A DNA stretch of 64,000 bases from Planktothrix sp. FACHB-1365 (lineage in GTDB: Bacteria > Cyanobacteriota > Cyanobacteriia > Cyanobacteriales > Microcoleaceae): the NCBI RefSeq assembly GCF_014697575.1, contig NZ_JACJSC010000015.1:62001-126000 (forward strand). Reading direction: 5' to 3'. Both the position numbers and the translations under genes were made by a program. The notes below the pieces were generated by a model. The model worked only from the letters and a program-made list of their open reading frames with translations, had not been told where the DNA came from and did not search any database. Shown here piece after piece: positions 35,054 through 45,283 of this stretch (its first letter is position 1; every line of letters begins with the position of its first letter).

Positions 35054-36517
35054 ATGAAAGCAATCATGATTGTGGGAACGACTTCCCATGCAGGAAAATC
35101 CATGATGGTCACGGCCATTTGTCGAATTTTACATCGTCGTGGTGTCCGGGTTGCTCCCTTTAAAGGGCAAAATATGGCTCTGAATTCCTATGTTTCTCCG
35201 GCCGGATCAGAAATGGGTTATGCTCAAGCGGTGCAAGCCTGGGCGGCGGGAGTGACTCCTTCTGTTTCTATGAATCCTATTTTATTAAAACCCCAAGGAA
35301 ATATGACCTCTCAGGTAATTTTAAAAGGCAAACCTGTGGGAGTTGTACAAGCGAGTGATTATTATGAACACTATTTTGATCGGGGTTGGCAAACGATTAC
35401 TGAATGTTTAGACTATTTAACCCAGGAATTTGATATTTTAGTTTGTGAAGGGGCTGGCAGTCCCGCCGAAATTAATCTCAAACATCGAGATTTAACGAAT
35501 ATGCGGGTGGCAAAATATTTGAATGCCAAAACGTTATTAGTGGTTGATATTGATCGCGGGGGGGCCTTTGCTCATGTTGTGGGAACATTGCAACTGTTAG
35601 ACCCCGATGAACGGGCATTAATTAAAGGCATTATTATTAATAAATTTAGAGGACAGCGATCGCTATTAGAATCGGGGATAAAATGGTTAGAGGAGTATAC
35701 AGGAATTCCTGTTGTTGCGGTTATTCCTTGGATTGATCATCCCTTCCCCGCAGAAGATTCTTTAAGTTTATTAGATCGTCGTCCGAGTTCCTCCCAAGCG
35801 GAATTAACCATTGCCGTTATCCGATTTCCTCGCATTGCTAATTTTACAGATTTTGATCCCCTAGATGCTGAAACCAGCGTTAAAATTAAGTATGTGATGC
35901 CTTCTGACACTTTAGGACATCCCGATGCCGTCATTCTTCCAGGGTCTAAAACGACTATTTCTGACCTGCAAGTCTTAAAACAATCGGGAATGGCAAATCA
36001 AATTAAAAATTATGTCGAGGCGGGGGGTCAGGTGATGGGAATTTGTGGCGGTTATCAAATGTTAGGAAAAATTGTGTCAGATCCCTATGGTTTAGAAGGA
36101 CAACAGGGGGATTATGAAGGGTTAGGATTATTACCGCTTAAAACCGTTATGTCCACTCAAAAAACCTCCCGTCAACGGTTGGTTTCATCCCATTATCCCC
36201 AAGAAGGTTTACCCGTTGAAGGATTTGAAATTCATCAAGGACGAACTCAATTGTTAGATTCTAACGATATTTCTCCTTTATTCAATGACCCTAATTTAGG
36301 ATTTGTTAATCAACAAAAATCGATTTGGGGTCATTATTTACATGGGGTTTTTGATAATGGCCCTTGGCGACGAACCTGGTTAAATCATCTGCGAAAACCC
36401 AGGGGGTTAAATGCTTTACCCACTGGAATTGCTAATTATCGAGAACAGCGAGAATTGTTATTAGATTTATTAGCAGATACAGTAGATTCCTATTTAGATT
36501 TGAGATCGGTTTTATAG
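35054..36517 (+). CDS. cobQ: Cobyric acid synthase
   Basis: A 487-residue glutamine-dependent amidase that amidates four carboxyl groups of adenosylcobyrinic acid a,c-diamide in cobalamin synthesis. The N-terminal ATP-binding domain starts IVGTTSHAGKSMM and has APFKGQNMALNSYV. The C-terminal glutaminase domain has the nucleophile Cys in GICGGYQMLG and the catalytic His in WGHYLHGVFDN. A 2Fe-2S ferredoxin-like gene follows after 24 nt. Confidence 0.95.
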   Translation: MKAIMIVGTTSHAGKSMMVTAICRILHRRGVRVAPFKGQNMALNSYVSPAGSEMGYAQAVQAWAAGVTPSVSMNPILLKPQGNMTSQVILKGKPVGVVQASDYYEHYFDRGWQTITECLDYLTQEFDILVCEGAGSPAEINLKHRDLTNMRVAKYLNAKTLLVVDIDRGGAFAHVVGTLQLLDPDERALIKGIIINKFRGQRSLLESGIKWLEEYTGIPVVAVIPWIDHPFPAEDSLSLLDRRPSSSQAELTIAVIRFPRIANFTDFDPLDAETSVKIKYVMPSDTLGHPDAVILPGSKTTISDLQVLKQSGMANQIKNYVEAGGQVMGICGGYQMLGKIVSDPYGLEGQQGDYEGLGLLPLKTVMSTQKTSRQRLVSSHYPQEGLPVEGFEIHQGRTQLLDSNDISPLFNDPNLGFVNQQKSIWGHYLHGVFDNGPWRRTWLNHLRKPRGLNALPTGIANYREQRELLLDLLADTVDSYLDLRSVL

Positions 36518-36541
36518 CAGTCAACCTCAACAACAGTCAAC

Positions 36542-36775
36542 ATGAAAATCCATTTCTTACCCGATAAAGTTACCGTTGAAGCCCAACCGGGTGAACCTTT
36601 ATTAGCCGTCGCCGAACGCGCTGGAGTTGTAATTCCCACTGGATGTTTAATGGGGTCTTGTCATGCTTGTGAAGTGGAACTAGACGAAGATAATTTTATC
36701 TGTGCTTGCATTTCTTCCGTTCCCTCTGGAAAAGCGGAAATCACCATTAATATTTATAGTGATCCTACTTGGTAA
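36542..36775 (+). CDS. 2Fe-2S ferredoxin-like protein
   Basis: A 77-residue protein with the plant-type 2Fe-2S cluster loop CLMGSCHAC plus a distal Cys (ICACISSV), matching the C-x4-C-x2-C...C pattern. It is shorter than photosynthetic ferredoxins. It sits 24 nt after cobQ on the same strand and may supply electrons to a cobalamin-pathway enzyme; that link is positional only. Confidence 0.85.
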   Translation: MKIHFLPDKVTVEAQPGEPLLAVAERAGVVIPTGCLMGSCHACEVELDEDNFICACISSVPSGKAEITINIYSDPTW

Positions 36776-36797
36776 ATGTTATAGAGCTACTGGAAGA

Positions 36798-36825
36798 GGG
36801 AACAGGGAACAGGGAACAGGGAACA
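36798..36825. repeat. Four tandem GGGAACA heptamers
   Basis: Exact heptamer repeats typical of cyanobacterial short tandemly repeated repetitive sequences, between the ferredoxin gene and tRNA-Leu. A similar degenerate run (GGGAACAGGGAACTGGGAACT) is near 41930. Confidence 0.9.
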
Positions 36826-36974
36826 GTAAGAAGTGAAAGGGTTTCAGGTTTCACTCAATACTCCCATGCGTAGCACTATATAGCCAGAAATTTTGATGAC
36901 AGAACAACCAGATCACTAAAAATCAAGGGCTTACGCCCTGGGATTTTTAGCCCAGCTTTTGAAAGCTGATGAAT

Positions 36975-37055
36975 GGGCGGAGAGAGACTCGAACTCTCAC
37001 GACCGAAGCCGCCGCATTTTGAGTGCGGTGCGTCTACCAATTCCGCCACCCGCCC
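36975..37055 (-). tRNA. trnL: tRNA-Leu (anticodon CAA)
   Basis: An 81-nt gene on the minus strand. The acceptor stem is GGGCGGG/TCCGCCC. The D-arm is GCGGAATTGGTAGACGC. The anticodon stem CCGCA/TGCGG carries loop CTCAAAA, so the anticodon is CAA. A long variable arm (CGGCTTCGGTCG) marks class II, and the T-arm has GTTCGAGTC. The 3' CCA is not encoded. Its first 22 nt overlap the end of the M48 peptidase gene. Confidence 0.96.
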
Positions 37056-37909
37056 TTGGGGTTAGCTTCACTATTATAAACCATAAAGTTTCGTTTTAGC
37101 AAGTCCTGATAATTAGGACTACTCGACCAACGATCAATTTCTCTGGCCCGCAAGACCGGAAGGGGATGGGTTAATTGGGCGGTTTGAGCTTGTTGAAGCA
37201 GTTCTCCCAATTCTGTGCGACTAATTTGATCATACGTCCGGGCTTGGGCAACAAAGGCATCTAAATTCAGTTGCGAAGCTAAACTGGGAGAACCCCCCGA
37301 CAGTTTCATTAATACCGACATCACCACTCTCGGATCTTGAGTCGCCAATAGGGCCGCGCGATCGCAAGTAAACTCAGCACAGCGCAACCATTCCATTAAC
37401 TGAGCTTGTAACCCCTGAGCCAAAATGGCACCCCAAGGAGACAATTGATTCGCCGCTAAGACCACTAAATTCGCTAAGGTTAAATATACCCCATGTTCGC
37501 ATTTTAAATGCCCTAACTCATGGGCAATTACCGCTTGAATTTCTTCCGAGGTTAATAACTCAATTAACGACGTATGAATAACAATAAACGGTTGTTTTCC
37601 CCGCATCGCAAAAGTATAGGCATTAGGAACCGGATGTTGGCGAATATAAAGTTGAGGCGGTTCTAAATCTAAAGTTTTGCAAGCGGCTAATAATAATTGA
37701 TGAAGATCAGGTAATTGTTGATCACTAACTAAAATACTAGACGCAATATTTTCTAAATAAAAAAACTGTTCCCCGACACCGCCTAAAATTTGCCGGACTA
37801 ATAAATCTAAACCGGGCAATTGTTTCAAAGCATTGGTCGCTTGTAAATCCAACGGATGACGAAAATGATCGGCTCGGAGTCCTATTAAAGGGGTCGTTGA
37901 AAACGTCAT
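37034..37909 (-). CDS. M48 family metallopeptidase
   Basis: A 291-residue peptidase with the zinc motif HELGH in VIAHELGHLKCEHGV and a downstream Glu-containing helix (EFTCDRAALLA) supplying the third ligand. It has one or two weakly hydrophobic segments but no strong HtpX-like 4-TM layout. The reading frame runs into tRNA-Leu and uses the TAG of the D-loop as its stop, so the last seven residues (GGWRNW region) are encoded by tRNA sequence. Confidence 0.88.
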   Translation of the reverse strand: MTFSTTPLIGLRADHFRHPLDLQATNALKQLPGLDLLVRQILGGVGEQFFYLENIASSILVSDQQLPDLHQLLLAACKTLDLEPPQLYIRQHPVPNAYTFAMRGKQPFIVIHTSLIELLTSEEIQAVIAHELGHLKCEHGVYLTLANLVVLAANQLSPWGAILAQGLQAQLMEWLRCAEFTCDRAALLATQDPRVVMSVLMKLSGGSPSLASQLNLDAFVAQARTYDQISRTELGELLQQAQTAQLTHPLPVLRAREIDRWSSSPNYQDLLKRNFMVYNSEANPKGGWRNW

Positions 37910-37974
37910 AGCTACATACAGATTAAAGTCAAACTATAACAAATTCTAACGTCTGCCTGATCAAAATTGGGTGG

Positions 37975-38022
37975 GTTGTGAGTTGTAATTAACCCTAAAA
38001 CGCACCCTAAACAACTCACAAC
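37975..38022. other. Hairpin between murA and M48 genes
   Basis: GTTGTGAGTTGT (37975-37986) and ACAACTCACAAC (38011-38022) form a perfect 12-bp stem with a 24-nt loop, in the murA to M48 spacer on the minus strand. A TTTG tract follows on neither strand strongly; a processing or attenuation stem is possible. Confidence 0.55.
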
Positions 38023-38072
38023 AAACACTCCATTTTTGAGAATAAGTGACTGTCTGCTAACAGATCAGTTGC

Positions 38073-39446
38073 TTACTCCTTTTCTATTAGCGCATGATCA
38101 ATACGCTGGAGTTTGGCTCCTAATTGTCGGAGTTTAGCTTCCAATTGTTCATAACCCCGATCTAAATGTTTTAATTCCTGAATGGTGGTTTCTCCCTCCG
38201 CCGCTAAAGCCGCTAGGACTAAAGCCGCAGAAGCGCGTAAGTCTGTTGCTGTTACAGGTGCGCCCGATAAGAACGGAACTCCTCGAACTAAGGCAGTCGT
38301 TCCCTTAACCCGAATATCTGCACCCATGCGACTGAGTTCAGGAACATGACCAAACCGATTTTCAAACACCGTTTCGCTGATCAAGCTATTGCCTTCACAC
38401 AGCGTTAACAGAGCCATAAAGGGGGCTTGCATATCCGTAGGAAATCCCGGATAGGGTAGGGTTTCAATGTCCGTTGCTGTTAAATTCTCCACCGGGAGAA
38501 TGCGTAAATGGTTTGACCCTTCCATCTGAATTTTGACCCCAATGGCTTTGAGTTTAGCCAGTACCGGAGTCAAATGTTCTGGAATAATGGGAGATAAACT
38601 AATTTCAGAGCGGGTAATGGCTCCTGCTATTAAAAAAGTTCCGGCTTCTATTCGATCAGGAATAATCGAATAATCGGCCGAATGCAGACTAGGAACCCCA
38701 GAAATCACAATGGTTTTAGTTCCAGCCCCCTGAATTTTTGCTCCCATTGCACAACAGAAGTTTGCTAAATCGATTACTTCCGGTTCTTGGGCTGCATTTT
38801 CGAGAATGGTTTCTCCCTCGGCGAGGGTTGCTGCCATCATCAGAGTTTCCGTTGCTCCCACACTGGGATAATCCAGATAAATGCGAGCACCTTTGAGTCG
38901 GGGGTTAGAGCCCTTAACGTGAGCATGAACAATGCCATGATCAATATGAACTTCAGCCCCTAAAGCTTGCAGTCCCCGAACATGAAGATCTACGGGTCTA
39001 GCTCCAATGGCACAACCTCCCGGTAAGGGAACTCTGGCTACTCCTAAACGAGCCAGTATTGGCCCAATAGCAAAGAAACTGGCCCGGAGTTGGCTGACGA
39101 GTTCATAGGGAGCTTGTGATTCTGATAGTTGACCCGCTTTAATATCGAGAACATCACCCTGACGGTCGATTTTAACCCCCAGCGCGGTGAGAATTTCACT
39201 CATGCGGTTGACATCAACCAAGGAGGGAACGTTACGAAGCCGACAATCTTCAGAACACAGCAATGCACCGGCCATTAAGACTAAAGCGGAATTTTTAGCC
39301 CCGCTAATCGAAACATGACCCTGTAGGGGTTGATTCCCCCAAATTTTGAGAATGGACTGGTTAGGATTGGACGCAGTAACGAGATTTGATGAGCGTATAG
39401 CGAGTGTAATGGGCTTATCCTCCAAAAATGGGTTGTACGTTAACAT
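38073..39446 (-). CDS. murA: UDP-N-acetylglucosamine 1-carboxyvinyltransferase
   Basis: Catalyses the first committed step of peptidoglycan synthesis, adding enolpyruvate to UDP-GlcNAc. The 457-residue protein has [15 protein letters not shown] near the start, the catalytic Cys in [14 protein letters not shown] and [13 protein letters not shown]. Length exceeds the usual 420 because of a 30-residue N-terminal extension ([14 protein letters not shown] onwards); a later start is possible but no internal methionine precedes the core. Confidence 0.95.
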   Translation of the reverse strand: MLTYNPFLEDKPITLAIRSSNLVTASNPNQSILKIWGNQPLQGHVSISGAKNSALVLMAGALLCSEDCRLRNVPSLVDVNRMSEILTALGVKIDRQGDVLDIKAGQLSESQAPYELVSQLRASFFAIGPILARLGVARVPLPGGCAIGARPVDLHVRGLQALGAEVHIDHGIVHAHVKGSNPRLKGARIYLDYPSVGATETLMMAATLAEGETILENAAQEPEVIDLANFCCAMGAKIQGAGTKTIVISGVPSLHSADYSIIPDRIEAGTFLIAGAITRSEISLSPIIPEHLTPVLAKLKAIGVKIQMEGSNHLRILPVENLTATDIETLPYPGFPTDMQAPFMALLTLCEGNSLISETVFENRFGHVPELSRMGADIRVKGTTALVRGVPFLSGAPVTATDLRASAALVLAALAAEGETTIQELKHLDRGYEQLEAKLRQLGAKLQRIDHALIEKE

Positions 39447-39761
39447 TCGTTAATTTTTTGTTCTGATTCTACCGAAAAGATTCCAGATGTCTAGGGGTAA
39501 ACAGTCATTAATTGGTGATCTATGACCTGGAATCACCATGAGGGAGGGGTTTTATCAAAATATTAATCTTGGAATACCCAATTTAGAAATCGTCAAGGAT
39601 ATTTAAAAATTGGGTTGTAAGTCCCCCCCTGAATTTTATACTTAGATTAGAAACTCCCAGCAAAATTTTCTGTCTCAACTGATTGATCAGTTCCTCAACG
39701 ATTAAATTAGAATACAACGGTTGAAAAATAGCGCAGTCAGACGAAGGAGAAATAATTGATT
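39447..39761. other. Intergenic region between divergent murA and ald
   Basis: About 315 nt with no ORF. It contains a CCCAATTTAGAAAT / AAAAATTGGG inverted pair (about 39578-39614) related to the hairpin after the AEC gene. A GAAGGAGA Shine-Dalgarno for ald is at about 39742-39749. Promoters cannot be placed with confidence. Confidence 0.45.
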
Positions 39762-40847
39762 ATGGAAATTGGGATTCCGAAAGAAATTAAAGATCAGGAA
39801 TTTCGGGTGGGATTGAGTCCCGGTAGTGTGCGAGTCTGCTGTGAACGAGGTCATCAAGTTTTTGTGGAAACGGGTGCAGGGAATGGTGCTGGATTTACCG
39901 ATGAGGATTATATACGAGCGGGAGCCATAATCGTTGAATCTCCGGCTGATGCTTGGTGTCGCGAACTGGTGGTGAAAGTTAAAGAACCTTTACCCTCAGA
40001 ATATGAGTGCATTCAAAAAGGGCAACTGCTGTTTACTTATCTGCATTTAGCCGCAGATCGGCAACTAACGGAACAGTTAATTAACAAGGGTGTCCATGCC
40101 ATTGCCTATGAAACTGTAGAACTTCCTGATGGTCGCTTGCCTTTACTAACTCCGATGAGTATTATCGCCGGACGGTTATCGATTCAGTTTGGGGCTCGTT
40201 TTTTGGAACGACAACAGGGAGGACGAGGGGTTTTATTAGGGGGAATTCCTGGGGTAAAAGCTGCCACTGTTGTGATTTTAGGGGGAGGTGTGGTTGGCAC
40301 AGAAGCGGCTAGGGTTGCCCTCGGTATGGGGGCTAAAGTGCAAATTTTAGATGTGAATGTGGAGCGATTAGCGTATTTAGAAACGGTGTTTGGATCGAGT
40401 GTGGAATTACTCTACAGTCATTTATCCCAAATTGAAGAAAGTGTTCCCCAAGCAGATTTATTAATTGGTGCGGTTTTAATCTTAGGAAAACGCGCCCCTA
40501 AATTAGTTTCTCGTGAGTTAGTCGCTCAAATGCGCCCTGGTTCTGTCATTGTGGATGTGGCAGTAGATCAAGGAGGGTGTATTGAAACCTTACGGCCTAC
40601 GTCCCATAGCCATCCGACTTATATTGAAGAAAAGGTAGTCCATTATGGTGTTCCCAATATGCCCGGTGCTGTGCCTTGGACAGCGACCCAAGCCTTGAAT
40701 AATAGTACCTTACCTTATGTTCTTCAGTTAGCAAATCGGGGACTCAAAGCATTAGAATTAAACCCGGTTTTAGCCAAAGGTTTAAATGTGGAAAATCACC
40801 ATTTAGTTCATCCGGCTGTTCGGGACGTTTTTCCTGATTTAGTTTAA
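39762..40847 (+). CDS. ald: Alanine dehydrogenase
   Basis: A 361-residue NAD-dependent enzyme interconverting alanine and pyruvate plus ammonia. It starts [20 protein letters not shown] and has the substrate residues in [12 protein letters not shown] (Lys) and YLHLAADR (His). The Rossmann motif is [22 protein letters not shown], and the C-terminal half has [11 protein letters not shown] and [16 protein letters not shown]. The ATG at 39762 follows a strong Shine-Dalgarno. Confidence 0.95.
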   Translation: MEIGIPKEIKDQEFRVGLSPGSVRVCCERGHQVFVETGAGNGAGFTDEDYIRAGAIIVESPADAWCRELVVKVKEPLPSEYECIQKGQLLFTYLHLAADRQLTEQLINKGVHAIAYETVELPDGRLPLLTPMSIIAGRLSIQFGARFLERQQGGRGVLLGGIPGVKAATVVILGGGVVGTEAARVALGMGAKVQILDVNVERLAYLETVFGSSVELLYSHLSQIEESVPQADLLIGAVLILGKRAPKLVSRELVAQMRPGSVIVDVAVDQGGCIETLRPTSHSHPTYIEEKVVHYGVPNMPGAVPWTATQALNNSTLPYVLQLANRGLKALELNPVLAKGLNVENHHLVHPAVRDVFPDLV

Positions 40848-40851
40848 AAAA

Positions 40852-40907
40852 ATTACGAATTACGAATTACGAATTGGGAATTGGGAATTGGGAATTGGGA
40901 ATTGGGA
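40852..40907. repeat. Tandem heptamers after ald
   Basis: Three ATTACGA heptamers (40852-40872) run directly into five ATTGGGA heptamers (40873-40907). This is a compound short tandem repeat typical of filamentous cyanobacteria. Confidence 0.9.
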
Positions 40908-40942
40908 ACGAGGAATAGAAAAAGCATCAAGAAAGAGTCGAA

Positions 40943-41860
40943 TTAACGGGAAATTCCGACTTGTTTTAAAACGGTTAGGGGGTGATAGGATTTTAGCCAT
41001 TGTAGTTGTTGGGAATTTCTGACTAATAATCCTCCCGCAAACCCTAAAGAATTAATCGAAATTCCCTCAAATTCTTCTTGAGATCGAGGAACAATCATCA
41101 TCCAATTTCGGGTAGCTAATAAATTATAAGCTCCTGATTGAAAAAGATGATCATCAACGGATAAACCCACGGCTGATAATAAAACAAAGTACAATTCTAA
41201 GGTGAAAATTGCGGCTTCTGATGGGGTATGAATCCAATTGGGATTAAAAGAGGCGATCGCATGAACAAAAGGAAATTCGGGAATGATACCAATAGAATTT
41301 TGAAATTGTACAGAAGTGATCGCAGGTTGAATGGGAAGATTTAAGCCATCGGGAACTAAGGGAAAAGGAACTAATTGTAGATGTTTATGGCGTTGACTTG
41401 CTCCCGCTAATTTACCCCCATTATAAAATATTAATCCATCAATTTCTGCTAAACCCATCCACATCGCTGCAAAATCGGCTTGAGTTAGCCAAGTTTCTTG
41501 TTCTTCAAATTCGCGGGTTACAATTAATAAATGATGCTCAACAACATTAAATTTATTCAGTAAACATAAATGAGTTTTCGATAAATCAGCAACAAATAAA
41601 TCTTTTTCATAAGGAAGAAAAGGGTTAAACTCTTTCCCCGATTTCTCTATCTTTTTTTGCTGTTTCTTGGCTTGTTCCTTACGCGCTAAGTTAGCTAAAA
41701 TTCTAACTAAAAAGCGAATATCCCCCTCTTCAATAAAATCATAATCTGTTGCAATTGATTGAAGAGCACCACAATTGAGAGCATATTCAGTTTGAGTGAT
41801 AATCCGTTGCCATAATGTACCCAATGGCAAGATTGAGGTTGCTGCTGTCTCTGTTGTCAT
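40943..41860 (-). CDS. ATP adenylyltransferase (Ap4A phosphorylase) family protein
   Basis: A 305-residue HIT-superfamily protein. The histidine motif [11 protein letters not shown] is the HxHxQ-like active site of Ap4A phosphorylases, which split Ap4A to ATP and ADP using phosphate. Other family segments are [19 protein letters not shown] and GGKLAGASQ. Size and layout match yeast APA1/APA2-like and cyanobacterial homologues. No operon partner. Confidence 0.85.
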   Translation of the reverse strand: MTTETAATSILPLGTLWQRIITQTEYALNCGALQSIATDYDFIEEGDIRFLVRILANLARKEQAKKQQKKIEKSGKEFNPFLPYEKDLFVADLSKTHLCLLNKFNVVEHHLLIVTREFEEQETWLTQADFAAMWMGLAEIDGLIFYNGGKLAGASQRHKHLQLVPFPLVPDGLNLPIQPAITSVQFQNSIGIIPEFPFVHAIASFNPNWIHTPSEAAIFTLELYFVLLSAVGLSVDDHLFQSGAYNLLATRNWMMIVPRSQEEFEGISINSLGFAGGLLVRNSQQLQWLKSYHPLTVLKQVGISR

Positions 41861-42062
41861 TTTTATTCCCAGTTGGAATTGAGGTCTTCTTCCTATCTTA
41901 AATTAATTCAGGACTATATTATCAATAGGGAACAGGGAACTGGGAACTGGGAACAGAGGGGATAGGAAAAAGTTATTAGCCACCATAGGAATGTCACCCC
42001 CTTCTTCCTATAAGTCGGGGGTTGAAGCAAAGATCAAAAAAATCTAAAATTCCAATCCTGAG

Positions 42063-42800
42063 TTACCCACAAGAACGGGACACTTTAGTTTTTAATAACT
42101 CATCTAAACTGGGGTCTTGAATCTGAAGTGAGGAAGATTCCATCAGAGCATCTGACCATAACTGATGTTCTACAAAATATTGAATCCGAGCTAAAATAAT
42201 TGCTTCTGCGGGGGCTTTTTGTTGATGCAGTTGCGTTTCTAATTCTTCTAAATCCTGCTGAATTTTCTGGTGTTGATGGGTTTCTATAACTTTAAAAGTT
42301 AAAGAGTCACGGGGAAAATCACTGACATCAGGATTAGAGATATCATAAAGTGATAATTGATAGGTTTCTCCGGGTTGAAGCGGTTCTCCCGTATAGGAAA
42401 TACTTTGCTTAGAATCCGAAATATTTTGACTCCAAATTAAAGTTCCACTGTCATCAGAATGCAGTTCTACATATTCAATATTTCCTCGCCAAATAAAAGT
42501 GGGTTTTTCACTCCAAATTTCACTATCAACTTGATGATTATTAGGTTGGGTTAGAGGAACAATTGTACAAATTTCATTTCCCCGTGACCCCCCAGGAGAA
42601 TAGACAGGCGGTTCATGATTAGTCGTTGAAGAATCATGATTAGCAAGCTGATACAATTTTTCCCCAGAATGGGAACTTTTTTTAAATTCTAAAGGATAAA
42701 AACTGGGTTCACTCAGCGCAGGAGGAATAACCGAAAATCCTATTATGCTGACCAGGGTTGTGCATCTCCAAAGAGAACGCACAAAGTTGAACTTAGCCAT
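42063..42800 (-). CDS. DUF928-like exported protein, last gene of CHAT-CHASE2 operon
   Basis: A 245-residue protein with a signal peptide (TTLVSIIGFSVIPPALS), a linker, then a beta-rich domain with SPGGSRGNEICTIVPL, WSEKPTFIWRG, ELHSDDSGTLIWSQ and LQPGETYQLSLYD. A C-terminal helical TPR-like tail follows (EAIILARIQYFVEHQLWSDAL). The element order parallels DUF928. The ATG at 42800 overlaps the CHAT gene stop by 8 nt (ATGGCTAA), so translation is coupled. It is the likely periplasmic partner of the CHASE2 sensor; inference. Confidence 0.68.
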   Translation of the reverse strand: MAKFNFVRSLWRCTTLVSIIGFSVIPPALSEPSFYPLEFKKSSHSGEKLYQLANHDSSTTNHEPPVYSPGGSRGNEICTIVPLTQPNNHQVDSEIWSEKPTFIWRGNIEYVELHSDDSGTLIWSQNISDSKQSISYTGEPLQPGETYQLSLYDISNPDVSDFPRDSLTFKVIETHQHQKIQQDLEELETQLHQQKAPAEAIILARIQYFVEHQLWSDALMESSSLQIQDPSLDELLKTKVSRSCG

Positions 42801-45267
42801 AAAATTTCCTTTCCACAAATGTCAGAAAAATATACATCCAAAACATCAAAGTTGGTAACACCCAAGGAAGCAGAAGTTCCCCTGTAATATAAACCTGTAC
42901 ACTCCCTAATCCATATATTCCTGTTAATCCCAAAAACACCAGGATATACTTTATTTTTTGAGGACGAACTGTTGCTAAGGATAAGGTCGCTCCTTTTCCG
43001 AATAAAGCGGCAATTAAAATCAGCAAAAGGTCAGGAATGGGAATCACAAATCGTTGCTGAATAAAGTGATGAGTCATGTAAGCATGAACTTCACCTCCCG
43101 GTAAGACTTGGCGATAATTGCGTGGTGTTTCCTGAGAATACCAATAATTTAATGCCATAGGTAAAGGAAAATTATCCTGACCTTCTGTTGCAATTCCGGC
43201 TTCACCATATCCCCCTGGTGCAATTAGAACGACAAAGGGAGTAGAAAGTTTCAAGGTAGACTCTGGAGACTCAAATAATTGCCAAGCGGGAAGACTTTGA
43301 TACACTTGTTTTGGGGGAATTGAAAAATCAATCAGGGGATGAAACCACCATTGCTTTAATAAATATGCCCAATTTGTGATCGGTTGTAAACGTGCTTTTG
43401 ATGAAAATAACCTTTGATAATCTGTTCCGGTACTATCAATTAAATAGGCTTTTAAATGGGATAGCCAATCAACGGATGAGTTAAGTTGAGGGGAAGGAGG
43501 TTCAAGTTCTTGAACGTTTAATTGATACGCTAAAGCTAATAAATAAGCGAAGGGTAAAGGTTGTTGTCGAGAGTCAGGAAGGGGCAGTAAGGTGGTATAG
43601 AGGGGAGGATAACCTAATATTCTTAAATCCCCTTGTAAGCTCCAATTAGGACTCGCTAATTCGGGTAAGGTTTCAAACCATCCTCCGGTGGGATTTTTAC
43701 TCGTTCCAAATATTAACCAAGTTTGATGATTTTGAACTGCATTTTGTAAAGTTTGGGATAAAATGGGATCGTTTTGAGGTTGATGACGATCTAATAAATA
43801 ATCAATGCCAATTACTTGCAGATTAAGTTGAATTAACTGATTAATAATCTCAGCTAAATAACTTCGATCCATCGGTCTTGGATTAGAAATTTTAGCTTTT
43901 AGAATAGATTTTTCATCAATTAAAATTAATAGAACGGGGGGAGAGGATTGAGTTGGAATTTGATGAGTTAAATTTCGATAAATTGCTTGAATCAAAATTC
44001 GTCGTTCTAATAAAAAGGTTTGAATAGGGGTTTGCCAAGCGATAACGCATAAGGTTGTTAGGGCAAGAAGTTCCTTTTTTGTGGGCAACCATCGTTTTAA
44101 TCGTTGTTTCCAACTGAAGGCTTGTAATTTAAACGGAGGAGCGTGGGGATGGCGAAATAAGGACGGAATTAAATAGGCACTGGGATACGTTAAATGTTTT
44201 TCTAATTTGAGGAATTGACAAGCGGATAATAAGGCATCATGAACATCATGATATTCCGTTAAACTGCGAATAAATCGTAATAAAAATTCTTGAGCCACTT
44301 GATTATGGATGGGTTCTCGCATAATCGCCACTTGATTTAATCCTAAATCAATCAAGGTATTCGCTAAACTTAAGCCATTACAAGAATTAAATAAGGCAAA
44401 TTGTAAGCCTCGTTGTTTGGCAACAGTTAAGGGTTGAATCAGTTCGGATAAGGACAACGAAACTGAGGGCGCAATTCCTAATTCTCCTCCGGTTAATTCC
44501 GTCTCATTACTATGACCAGCAAATAGTAAAATATCCCAACCTTTTTGATCTTGAATAGCTTTAACAACTGCGAGTTTAACCTCCATTACAGTTTGTTGAG
44601 GTTGCCAACCGACAAACTGAATTTCTGCAATTGGAGCGAGCGCTCGCACCGCTTCTTTATCAGCTTGAAAATTTAATCCAGTTTCATCTCCTAAAATTAC
44701 TAATACTCTAACTTTATTGCGGGTTGGTCGGTGTTCGGGAGTCGTTGTAACCTGACGAATATTAATCGGTTGACGAACAATTCTAATTTTTCCAGTCGCC
44801 GCAAATTCTGTACCAATTTCCCACGCTTCCCAAGGAAGTCGAGCCACATCTATCGGGTCAGTGGTGAGAAACACATCAATATCTAATCCAACGCCGGGAT
44901 GACGGGGTAAAGTTTCTAAATTCTGCTTTGATGTCGCTTTAGCCAAAGTTGCTCGAATTTCATATAATTCTTCATGTCTTAACCAGCGATGAAATTCATA
45001 TAATAATTTTGCTTCTGCTTGAACTAATTTAGCGTGCCAATCTGTTTGACTTTGGGTAAGTTTTCCGGTGGCTTCCACTCGACCCCGCAGTGCTTTCTGA
45101 TAAAAACTGAGATAAATATATTGCCATTCTTGATACAGTTGAGTTAATCGTTCAGGATAGGGAAGGGTGACTCCCAAATTTTGCCCTTTTCCCCAAGATA
45201 ATTGAAATAAGCAAACCTGCTCAACTCGTTGAACTTTGAGATAAAAAGGGGAAACAATGGCATTCAT
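42793..45267 (-). CDS. CHAT-CHASE2 membrane protein
   Basis: An 824-residue protein from the ATG at 45267 (a TTG at 45303 is also in frame). The N-terminal half is a CHAT caspase-like domain (about 120-370) with His252 in LLFAGHSNETE and Cys296 in FNSCNGLSLANT, so the dyad looks intact. A transmembrane helix (about 400-420) leads to an extracytoplasmic CHASE2 domain (about 420-740; ILIDEKSIL, IGIDYLLDR). Three C-terminal TM helices follow. CHASE2 is a sensory domain normally coupled to kinases or cyclases; here it would control a protease. Second to last gene of a four-gene operon. Confidence 0.85.
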   Translation of the reverse strand: MNAIVSPFYLKVQRVEQVCLFQLSWGKGQNLGVTLPYPERLTQLYQEWQYIYLSFYQKALRGRVEATGKLTQSQTDWHAKLVQAEAKLLYEFHRWLRHEELYEIRATLAKATSKQNLETLPRHPGVGLDIDVFLTTDPIDVARLPWEAWEIGTEFAATGKIRIVRQPINIRQVTTTPEHRPTRNKVRVLVILGDETGLNFQADKEAVRALAPIAEIQFVGWQPQQTVMEVKLAVVKAIQDQKGWDILLFAGHSNETELTGGELGIAPSVSLSLSELIQPLTVAKQRGLQFALFNSCNGLSLANTLIDLGLNQVAIMREPIHNQVAQEFLLRFIRSLTEYHDVHDALLSACQFLKLEKHLTYPSAYLIPSLFRHPHAPPFKLQAFSWKQRLKRWLPTKKELLALTTLCVIAWQTPIQTFLLERRILIQAIYRNLTHQIPTQSSPPVLLILIDEKSILKAKISNPRPMDRSYLAEIINQLIQLNLQVIGIDYLLDRHQPQNDPILSQTLQNAVQNHQTWLIFGTSKNPTGGWFETLPELASPNWSLQGDLRILGYPPLYTTLLPLPDSRQQPLPFAYLLALAYQLNVQELEPPSPQLNSSVDWLSHLKAYLIDSTGTDYQRLFSSKARLQPITNWAYLLKQWWFHPLIDFSIPPKQVYQSLPAWQLFESPESTLKLSTPFVVLIAPGGYGEAGIATEGQDNFPLPMALNYWYSQETPRNYRQVLPGGEVHAYMTHHFIQQRFVIPIPDLLLILIAALFGKGATLSLATVRPQKIKYILVFLGLTGIYGLGSVQVYITGELLLPWVLPTLMFWMYIFLTFVERKFYG

Positions 45268-45283
45268 ATTTAGGTTTTTAATC

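Noticed and set aside
37034-37909. Truncation of the M48 gene by an integrated element at the tRNA
   Set aside because: No integrase, attachment repeat or foreign segment is seen beside the tRNA; simple overlap explains it.
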